Of a DNA stretch of 64,000 nt, positions 57,299 to 64,000 are shown one piece after another (the first letter of the stretch is position 1; each line of letters starts with the position of its first letter). Source of the DNA: Achromobacter veterisilvae. Lineage in GTDB: Bacteria > Pseudomonadota > Gammaproteobacteria > Burkholderiales > Burkholderiaceae_B. The notes under the pieces were generated by a model. That model saw nothing but the letters and a program-made list of their open reading frames with translations, searched no databases and was not told where the DNA came from. The stretch spans positions 1 through 64,000 of the forward strand of contig NZ_UFQC01000010.1 of assembly GCF_900496975.1 (NCBI RefSeq), in the 5' to 3' direction. Made by a program: the position numbers and the translations under genes.

Positions 57299-58945
57299 AT
57301 GACGGAGACACAGGTGCTTGGATCTCAGTTGATTATCCGTTCGCTGCATCGCCTGGGCGTCAAGACAATCTTCAGCTTGTCTGGCAATCAGATCATGCCG
57401 CTCTATGATGCCTGTCTCGACGCTGGTATCCGCATCATCCACGTGCGGCATGAGGCGGCCGCCGTTTTCATGGCCGACGCGTGGGCCCAGATTACCGGAG
57501 AGCTTGGAGTCGCGATGCTCACGGCGGCGCCGGGCATTACCAATGGCCTCGCGCCCCTTTATTCGGCGTCGCAGGCGGAAAGCCCGGTGTTGCTCATATC
57601 CGGCGATTCCTCCGTGGGGGAAGACGGCTCGGGCGCGTTCCAAGAGCTGGACCAGGTCTCCATCACCAGCCCGCTGACCAAACTCTCGATCCGTCCGCTG
57701 ACCGTACAGGAACTCTATCCCGCGCTCGACAATGCAGTCGGCCAGGCGCTCGCGCCTCGGCGCGGGCCGGTCCACCTGGCGCTCCCTTTTGACTTGTTGA
57801 CGGCCGAGACGGGCCTGAAGGAACTGCCCGAACCGGCTGCCAGCCGGGCGGCCGCCCCGATCGACGCGAGCAGCCTGGAAAGGCTCGCGGCGCTTGTGAC
57901 TGGCGCGGAACGCCCCCTGGTCCTGGCGGGACCGGCTGGCGCGCGATCGCACATGCGCGCAGCCTTCGATAAGCTGGAAGAGGCGCTTGGGGTTCCCGTC
58001 GTCCCGATGGAAAGCCCCCGCGGCCTCAAGGACCCTTCCCTGGGCTCCCTGTCCGAGATCATTCCCCACGCAGACCTCATCGTGCTGGCAGGAAAGTGCC
58101 TGGACTTCACGTTGGGGTTCGGCGGCACGCGCGCGCTTGGCGAGCATGCCCGGGTCGCGGTGATCGATCCCGATGCCAGGATGCTCGAACGCGCGGGCCG
58201 CCTCCTCGGCGAGCGCCTCGCGCTCACGCTCCAGGGTGAGCCCGTGGCGGTGCTTTCCGCGCTGCGGGCAGCGCGACCGGCGGCCGAGCGTAGCGCGTGG
58301 CGCGCGCGGGTGGACGGGGCGCTCCGGAACCGCGCCAGCCACGGTCTCGCCGCCTCCGCGGGCGCCCCGCTGGGGCCGCGCGCGCTCTGCGAAACGGTGC
58401 AGACCTTCCTGGCGTCCGTGCCCGATCCGGTCCTGGTCTGCGACGGTGGCGAGTTCGGCCAGTGGGCGCAGGCATTTTGCACAGCCCCCACCCGCATCAT
58501 CAACGGGATGTCCGGGGCAATCGGCGCGGGCGTCTGCTACGCGATCGCGGCGAAGATCGCCCGGCCCGACGCGACGGTGGTCGTCCTCATGGGTGACGGC
58601 ACCGCGGGCTTTCACTTGATGGAGCTCGACACCGCCGTTCGTGAAAACGCCTCGATCATCGCGGTGATCGGCAACGACCTGCGCTGGAATGCGGAGCACT
58701 TGATCCAGGTGCGCACGTACGGCCCGCAGCGGCTGATCGGCTGCGAGCTTTCGCCGACGGCGCGGTACCACGATGTGGCGTCGGCGCTTGGAGGCGCCGG
58801 CTTCGCCGCCCATGACGCCGAAAGCCTCAAGACTGCGCTCGGGCTGGCGATCAACAGCGGGCTGCCGGCCTGTATCAACGTCTCCATGGCGGGAGAGGCC
58901 GCCCCGGCTTTTAGCGCATCGGACCCGTCCGCGACCGGTCATTGA
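57299..58945 (+). CDS. Thiamine-diphosphate-dependent enzyme (acetolactate synthase-like)
   Basis: 548 residues from [20 protein letters not shown]; an ATG at 57269 would add 10. Glu in [15 protein letters not shown] activates ThDP, and [20 protein letters not shown] then GNDLRWN is the GDG...N cofactor motif. Families include acetolactate synthase, benzoylformate decarboxylase and sulfoacetaldehyde acetyltransferase; the exact reaction is open. It is followed by a Bug receptor. Confidence 0.85.
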   Translation: MTETQVLGSQLIIRSLHRLGVKTIFSLSGNQIMPLYDACLDAGIRIIHVRHEAAAVFMADAWAQITGELGVAMLTAAPGITNGLAPLYSASQAESPVLLISGDSSVGEDGSGAFQELDQVSITSPLTKLSIRPLTVQELYPALDNAVGQALAPRRGPVHLALPFDLLTAETGLKELPEPAASRAAAPIDASSLERLAALVTGAERPLVLAGPAGARSHMRAAFDKLEEALGVPVVPMESPRGLKDPSLGSLSEIIPHADLIVLAGKCLDFTLGFGGTRALGEHARVAVIDPDARMLERAGRLLGERLALTLQGEPVAVLSALRAARPAAERSAWRARVDGALRNRASHGLAASAGAPLGPRALCETVQTFLASVPDPVLVCDGGEFGQWAQAFCTAPTRIINGMSGAIGAGVCYAIAAKIARPDATVVVLMGDGTAGFHLMELDTAVRENASIIAVIGNDLRWNAEHLIQVRTYGPQRLIGCELSPTARYHDVASALGGAGFAAHDAESLKTALGLAINSGLPACINVSMAGEAAPAFSASDPSATGH

Positions 58946-59007
58946 CCTCGGCGCGCCGGGCACGGTTGCAGTCCGGTTTCGTCCCTTAGAACGACAGGAG
59001 ACATCCC

Positions 59008-60009
59008 ATGATCAGCCTTTCCGGCACCCGCCCGGGTGCGTTCGCTCGCGCCGCGATTTGTCTATTCGGCGCATTTTCCAGCCTGGCATCCGCCCAGACC
59101 TATCCCGCCAAGCCGATACAGCTCATCGTTCCATTCAGCGCGGGCGGCGACGCCGATATGGCGGCCCGCAATCTGTCCGCCGCCGCGCAAGGCGCCCTGG
59201 GGCAGCCTGTCGTCGTGGTCAACAAGGCAGGAGCGAACGGCGCGATCGGCTCTACCGCCGTGAAGAATGCCGCGCCCGACGGCTATACGCTCCTGGTCGG
59301 CCGGATCGGATCCCAGGTGTTGCTGCCCGCGCTGCAACCGAAGACGACTCCGTACACTTCCCAAGATTTCACCTTCATCGGGCTGCTGGAACTGAATCCG
59401 GTGGTCTGTGTGGTGCATCCGGACAGCCCGTACAAGACTTTCGGCGACCTGACGAATGCGTTGAAGGCGCACCCCGGGATGCTCAACTACAGCCATTCCG
59501 GCCCGGCGACGGTGCAGAACCTCGCGCCCCAGTTGCTGCTCAGCAATCTTGGGCTGAAGGCGGACGCCGTGGTAAGCGTTCCGTACAAAGGGGGCAACGA
59601 GGTAGCGCTGGCGGTGCTCAGCAAGGACGTCGACTTCGCCTGCAATAACCTGAGCTCGATGACCGGCATTCTTGCAAGCGGAAAGCTGCGTGCCCTGCTG
59701 ACGACCACGCCGGAACGCATTGCGCAGTTTCCGGACATACCGACCGCGCGCGAGTTGGGGTTCCCTCAGCTAGAGGCGGTCATAGGCTGGAGCGGGCTTT
59801 TCGGGCCGCCCGGGATGAACCCGGAAGCCGTCGACAAATGGGCGTCTGCGCTGAAACAGATTGCGCGGGATCCGAAGTGGGTAGCCGGAAATGCCAACTT
59901 CGGGGGTATTCCCCACGTGCTGTCGCCTGCCGAGACCGAGCGGTACATCCGCCAGGGGGACGCGATCTATGCCGACCTGGTGGCCAAATCGGGGCTGCAA
60001 ATCAACTAG
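59008..60009 (+). CDS. Bug/TctC-family periplasmic binding protein
   Basis: 333 residues. Signal peptide cleaved near ASAQ (residues 1-30). YPAKPIQLIVPFSAGGDADM then VVVVNKAGANGAIGSTAVKN is the Bug hallmark. It binds small carboxylates for tripartite uptake in this family. It converges with the LysR gene, overlapping by 4 bases. Confidence 0.92.
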   Translation: MISLSGTRPGAFARAAICLFGAFSSLASAQTYPAKPIQLIVPFSAGGDADMAARNLSAAAQGALGQPVVVVNKAGANGAIGSTAVKNAAPDGYTLLVGRIGSQVLLPALQPKTTPYTSQDFTFIGLLELNPVVCVVHPDSPYKTFGDLTNALKAHPGMLNYSHSGPATVQNLAPQLLLSNLGLKADAVVSVPYKGGNEVALAVLSKDVDFACNNLSSMTGILASGKLRALLTTTPERIAQFPDIPTARELGFPQLEAVIGWSGLFGPPGMNPEAVDKWASALKQIARDPKWVAGNANFGGIPHVLSPAETERYIRQGDAIYADLVAKSGLQIN

Positions 60010-60971
60010 CCGCGAGCGCGCTGCGCCGGGGCAGGTCCTTCGGCGCCGCCGAATGCCGGGATGGCATCTCGAAGAAAACTGACGAAGGAGGACACGGTCC
60101 GAGGCACCCGCGCCGTGTAGGGCCGGACCGCATAGAGCCGCTCCGCGTAGTCTCCGACCACACGCCAGGCTGGCAGGACCTCGACCAAAACCCCGCTGCG
60201 CAAGGCCTCGCCCGCGCTGAAATCCGGCAGCAGCGCGATCCCGAGCGAGCCGGCCGCCGCTTCCCGCAGCACTTCGCTGTTGTTCGCCGTGAAGCTTCCC
60301 GACACCGGCACCACCACGCTTTTCCCTCCAGCGCGCGACTCGAATGACCAGGTGGCGCCGCCGCTGCGCCGGAGGTAGTGAAGGCAGTTGTGGCCCGCGA
60401 GATCGAGCGGGGTCCTCGGCGTGCCGTGCTTGGACAGGTATGCCGGCGTCGCGACGAGCACCGAGCGTGTCTCGCAGATCACCGACGCCACGTGCGTCTC
60501 CGGCACGCCGGCGACGTGCCGGATGGCCAGGTCGAACCCCTCGGTGGCCAATGACGCCAGATGATCGCTGAGTTCCAACTGGATCCGGACATCGGGGAAG
60601 CGGCTCAGGAACCCAGGTATCAGCGGCGCGATGATCTGGCGTCCCAGCGCCACGGGAGCGGTCACGGACAGCACGCCACGCGGCGCATCGGACAGGTCCC
60701 GCACCGCCGAGAAGCCTTCCTCGATGCGGAGGTAGGCCTCGGCGGTCTGGCCGGCCAGACGCTGCCCGGCTTCGGTCAGGCTGACACTGCGGGTCGTGCG
60801 GCGCACGAGGGGAACCCCGGCCGCCTGCTCCAGTTCGGCAATCCGCTGGCTCACCGATGCCTTGCTGATCTGCAAACGGCGGGCGGCGGCCGTGAAGCTG
60901 CCGGTATTGGCCAGCACTCCCAGGCAGTGAATGTGTGACCAAAGGTCTTCCAGGCGTCTTGTTCTCGTCAT
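60006..60971 (-). CDS. LysR-family regulator
   Basis: 321 residues from MTRTRRLEDLWSHIHCLGVL. TGSFTAAARRLQISKASVSQ then RIAELEQAAGVPLVRRTTRS is the HTH of CrgA-like LysR proteins. It diverges from the dehydrogenase gene at 61091, its probable target. Confidence 0.92.
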   Translation of the reverse strand: MTRTRRLEDLWSHIHCLGVLANTGSFTAAARRLQISKASVSQRIAELEQAAGVPLVRRTTRSVSLTEAGQRLAGQTAEAYLRIEEGFSAVRDLSDAPRGVLSVTAPVALGRQIIAPLIPGFLSRFPDVRIQLELSDHLASLATEGFDLAIRHVAGVPETHVASVICETRSVLVATPAYLSKHGTPRTPLDLAGHNCLHYLRRSGGATWSFESRAGGKSVVVPVSGSFTANNSEVLREAAAGSLGIALLPDFSAGEALRSGVLVEVLPAWRVVGDYAERLYAVRPYTARVPRTVSSFVSFLRDAIPAFGGAEGPAPAQRARG

Positions 60972-61090
60972 GCCTTCTTCCGTTGTTCGAAATGCCAAAC
61001 ACTGATTCCAGCGCCGCGGTCTCGACGGCCGGCTGGCGATGGGCGACATTGCCAGCTCTCGCATGCCGTTCTTGAGCACAGGAGCAAACC

Positions 61091-62620
61091 ATGAACACAG
61101 CAAAGGCCAGCACCGCCTCCCGCGATGCCGGGCACTTCATCGCCGGCAGTTACGTCGAGGGCACGGGCAGCCGCCAGCCGATCTTCAATCCGGCCACTGG
61201 CGCGGTCGCGAAGCACGTGGCGCTGGCCACGCCGGACGAAGTCCGTCGCGCGGTGGACAGCGCGCAGGCGGCATTTCCGCAATGGGCGGACACGCCTCCG
61301 ATCCGCCGCGCGCGCGTGCTGTTCAAGTTCCTCGAGCTGATGAACAGGCACCGCGACGAACTCGCCCACATTATCACCGCCGAGCACGGCAAAGTGTTCA
61401 CCGATGCCCAGGGCGAAGTCGCGCGCGGCATCGACATCGTGGAGTTCGCCTGCGGCATCCCCCAACTGCTGAAGGGCGACTACACGGAACAGGTTTCCAC
61501 CGGCCTCGACAACTGGACGCTGCGCCAGCCGCTGGGGGTCGTGGCGGGCATCACGCCTTTCAATTTTCCGGTGATGGTGCCGATGTGGATGTTCCCCGTG
61601 GCGATCGCGGCGGGCAACACCTTCGTGCTCAAGCCCAGCCCGACGGACCCCAGCCCGTCGCTGCGCATCGCCGAGCTGCTGCTGGAAGCCGGCCTGCCCG
61701 AAGGCGTGTTCAACGTGGTGCAAGGCGACAAGGTGGCGGTGGACGCCCTGCTGGAACATCCCGACGTGAAGGCGGTGAGCTTCGTCGGCTCCACTCCGAT
61801 CGCCAACTATATTTACGAGACCGGCGCCCGCCATGGCAAGCGCGTGCAGGCCCTGGGCGGCGCCAAGAACCACATGGTGGTGATGCCCGACGCCGACATC
61901 GACCAGGCCGTGGACGCGCTGGTCGGCGCGGGCTACGGCTCGGCCGGCGAGCGCTGCATGGCGATCAGCGTGGCGGTGCTGGTGGGCGACGTGGCCGACC
62001 GGCTGCTGCCCAGGCTGATCGAGCGCACGAAGGCGCTGAAGGTGCTGGACGGCGAGAACCCGGCTGCCGAAATGGGCCCGATCGTGACCCGCGCCGCCCA
62101 CGAGCGCATCAGCGGCTACATCGCCTTGGGCGAACAAGAGGGCGCGAAACTGCTGGTGGACGGCCGCGGCTTCCAGGGCGCCCAAGCCGGCGCGAACTGC
62201 GGCGGCGGCTTCTGGCTGGGCGGCACCCTGTTCGACCACGTCACGCCCGACATGCGCATCTATAAGGAAGAAATCTTCGGCCCGGTGCTTGGCTGCGTGC
62301 GCGTGAAAGACCTGAAGGAAGCGGTGGACCTCATCAACGCCCATGAATTCGGCAACGGCGTGGCCTGCTTCACGCGGGACGGCAACGTGGCGCGCGAGTT
62401 CAGCCGGCGCATCCAGGTGGGCATGGTCGGCATCAACGTACCGATCCCGGTGCCGATGGCCTGGCACGGCTTCGGCGGCTGGAAGCGCAGTCTGTTTGGC
62501 GATATGCATGCCTACGGCGAGGAAGGCGTGCGCTTCTACACCCGGCAGAAGTCGATCATGCAGCGCTGGCCCGAGAGCATCGGCAAAGGCGCCGAGTTCG
62601 CGATGCCGACGGCGAAGTAG
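61091..62620 (+). CDS. mmsA: CoA-acylating methylmalonate-semialdehyde dehydrogenase
   Basis: 509 residues. [39 protein letters not shown] (the mmsA signature) and Cys in [11 protein letters not shown]. It converts malonate or methylmalonate semialdehyde with CoA and NAD to acetyl- or propionyl-CoA. Length is standard. It is separated from the LysR gene by 119 bases. Confidence 0.92.
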   Translation: MNTAKASTASRDAGHFIAGSYVEGTGSRQPIFNPATGAVAKHVALATPDEVRRAVDSAQAAFPQWADTPPIRRARVLFKFLELMNRHRDELAHIITAEHGKVFTDAQGEVARGIDIVEFACGIPQLLKGDYTEQVSTGLDNWTLRQPLGVVAGITPFNFPVMVPMWMFPVAIAAGNTFVLKPSPTDPSPSLRIAELLLEAGLPEGVFNVVQGDKVAVDALLEHPDVKAVSFVGSTPIANYIYETGARHGKRVQALGGAKNHMVVMPDADIDQAVDALVGAGYGSAGERCMAISVAVLVGDVADRLLPRLIERTKALKVLDGENPAAEMGPIVTRAAHERISGYIALGEQEGAKLLVDGRGFQGAQAGANCGGGFWLGGTLFDHVTPDMRIYKEEIFGPVLGCVRVKDLKEAVDLINAHEFGNGVACFTRDGNVAREFSRRIQVGMVGINVPIPVPMAWHGFGGWKRSLFGDMHAYGEEGVRFYTRQKSIMQRWPESIGKGAEFAMPTAK

Positions 62621-62667
62621 ACCCGATCGCCTGGCGCGGCCCAACCGCGGCGCGCCGGCGGCGTCTT

Positions 62668-63420
62668 TCACGACGCCGAGATCCAGCCGCGGTAGAGGGC
62701 GCCGGCGCCCGCGATGGCGAGCAGCACCAGAATGGCTCGTTTCAGCAAGCCGGGGGACACGAGAGTCCTGAGGCGCGACCCCGCATAAAGGCCGGCGAGC
62801 GACACCGGAAGCAGGACCGCGGCGGCCGACAGGATGTCCGCTTGCCCGTAAAGTCCGGCCGCGCCGAAGGCCGCCGCCCGCAGGACCCCGCTCGACAGGA
62901 TGACGACCGAGATCGTTGCGCGGAACTGGTCCAGCGCGTCGAGCCGGCGCGAAAGATAGATGGTGTAGATCGGCCCGCCGGTGCCGAACAGCGCGCTGAA
63001 AATTCCGCCGAAGACGCCGAATGGAAGCGCCCAGTATGCATGCAGCGGAACGCTCGTCTTGGCCGGCGAGCCTCGCAGCCCTCTGATGCACACGGCCAGC
63101 ACGAAACCGCCCAGAAGCATCAAGGGCCATCGGGCGCCCGCGTTGTGCAGCAACGTGACCCCCAGCCCGATGCCGAGCAGCAGCCAGGGAAAAAGCCGCT
63201 TGAGCTCGTCGAGCGAAACCCGCCGCCAGTTGCTGCCGCCCACCAGCGCGGTGCAGGCCAGGTCGAACAGGACGACGAGCGGCACGGCGAATTGCAAAGG
63301 CATGAACTGGACCAGAACCGGCACGGCCACCATGGCCGCGCCGAATCCCGTCATCCCGAAGACAGCGTAGGCGACGAAGATGACGGGAACGACAAAAGCG
63401 AGAGTTTCGACGGGCATCAT
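62668..63420 (-). CDS. TauE/SafE-family permease
   Basis: 250 residues, about eight membrane segments. VYAVFGMTGFGAAMVAVPVL-type opening and GVFGGIFSALFGTGGPIYTI are the TauE/SafE repeats. Members export sulfite or sulfonates or other anions. Converges with mmsA. Confidence 0.9.
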   Translation of the reverse strand: MMPVETLAFVVPVIFVAYAVFGMTGFGAAMVAVPVLVQFMPLQFAVPLVVLFDLACTALVGGSNWRRVSLDELKRLFPWLLLGIGLGVTLLHNAGARWPLMLLGGFVLAVCIRGLRGSPAKTSVPLHAYWALPFGVFGGIFSALFGTGGPIYTIYLSRRLDALDQFRATISVVILSSGVLRAAAFGAAGLYGQADILSAAAVLLPVSLAGLYAGSRLRTLVSPGLLKRAILVLLAIAGAGALYRGWISAS

Positions 63421-63487
63421 GCGGGCAGGATGGGCTTGAGGGACACGGAATGCAATGGGAGCCCCGGAAATGGCTGGGGCGGGGGGC

Positions 63488-64000
63488 TCAACTGGCGGTG
63501 ATCTTCTTCTTTTCCACCAGCGCCTTCCACTTGGCCGACTCCCGGGCGATCTCGTCTTTCAGCTCGGCCGGCGCCGCGATGGTCGCATACATGCCCTGGT
63601 CCGCCAGATAGCGCTTCATGTTCGGCTGTTCGACCGCTTCCCTGGCGTCGGCCAGGAGCCGATCGACCGAGGATCCAGGCGTTCCCGCCGGCGCCATCAG
63701 CGCGAACCAGCCGGTGAACTCGAACCCCGGCACGCCATCCTCCGCCGTGGTCGTCACGTCGGGAAGCAGCGGGGAGCGCTCCTTGCCCGTGACGGAGAGC
63801 GCCCGCAAGCGCCCGCCCTTGAGCAAAGGGGAAATGGCGTTGATGTTGCCCACGGCGACTTCGATGACGCCCGCCATGAGGTCCGTGTAGGCGGGGCCTT
63901 CACCCTTGTAGGGAACATGCATGAGTTCGATGCCGGCCGCATCGGTAAAGGCTTCGCCCGCCATATGAGTCTGGCTGCCCACGCCGGCGGACGAAAAACT
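63488..64000 (-). CDS. Bug/TctC-family binding protein, C-terminal part (runs off the right edge)
   Basis: 171 visible residues ending VEKKKITAS. Frame is open to the edge. GIELMHVPYKGEGPAYTDLM then AVGNINAISPLLKGGRLRAL is the C-lobe pattern of Bug proteins. It is the second receptor of the cluster. Confidence 0.9.
   Translation of the reverse strand, partial: SFSSAGVGSQTHMAGEAFTDAAGIELMHVPYKGEGPAYTDLMAGVIEVAVGNINAISPLLKGGRLRALSVTGKERSPLLPDVTTTAEDGVPGFEFTGWFALMAPAGTPGSSVDRLLADAREAVEQPNMKRYLADQGMYATIAAPAELKDEIARESAKWKALVEKKKITAS

Overview
The window is high-GC DNA from a betaproteobacterium, most likely a Bordetella or Achromobacter relative (Alcaligenaceae). The clues are Bug/TctC-type binding proteins, LysR-rich catabolic clusters and the codon use. 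It holds three blocks: most of a prophage (about 1-43578), a second integrated island (about 43579-52669), and ordinary chromosome (about 52670-64000).

PROPHAGE. The late genes run right to left on the minus strand. They pair a lambda-type head (terminase small and large subunits, gpW-like, portal, S49 protease, scaffold-like, decoration, major capsid, gpFII-like joiner) with a Mu-type contractile tail (DUF2635, sheath, tube, frameshifted chaperone, tape measure, gpN, gpP, gpV, gp46, gpJ-like, gp48, fibre). Next come replication and control, also on the minus strand: a Q-like protein, VRR-NUC, lambda P-like and O-like genes with iterons inside O, and Cro. CI lies divergently on the plus strand between two clusters of a shared operator (TTACC-N5-GGTAA). 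The plus-strand operon behind CI carries small phage genes, a complete diversity-generating retroelement (DGR), RdgC, a ParB-like protein, a DUF4224 excisionase-like protein and the integrase. The prophage ends at a tRNA-Leu 3' fragment (43525-43578). Its left end and lysis genes lie outside the window.

Two diversification systems share this prophage. At 158-1259 four alternative C-terminal tail-fibre cassettes, two in each orientation, each begin at an identical 12-bp core in the same reading phase; this is the layout of a shufflon. At 31447-34308 a DGR has two target genes, an Avd gene, a template repeat and a reverse transcriptase. All 18 template/variable mismatches fall on template adenines. 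The DGR sits in the CI-controlled early operon, not with the tail genes.

ISLAND. The second element lies between two copies of the tRNA-Leu 3' end and has matching arm-type repeats at both ends. It carries a P4-type integrase broken by one in-frame TGA, a NA37-like/RelA-SpoT-domain gene pair, an unrecognised 317-residue protein, AlpA-like and other small regulators, and two DUF2971 genes. It looks like a defence or fitness island stacked behind the prophage at the same tRNA.

CHROMOSOME. Right of the island are a LysR/SDR pair, an HD-domain hydrolase with a TTG start, a TetR regulator with a 16-bp motif repeated in front of itself and a membrane-protein gene, and a catabolic cluster (ThDP enzyme, Bug receptor, LysR, methylmalonate-semialdehyde dehydrogenase, TauE/SafE permease, second Bug receptor running off the edge). 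A palindromic dispersed repeat occurs twice here.
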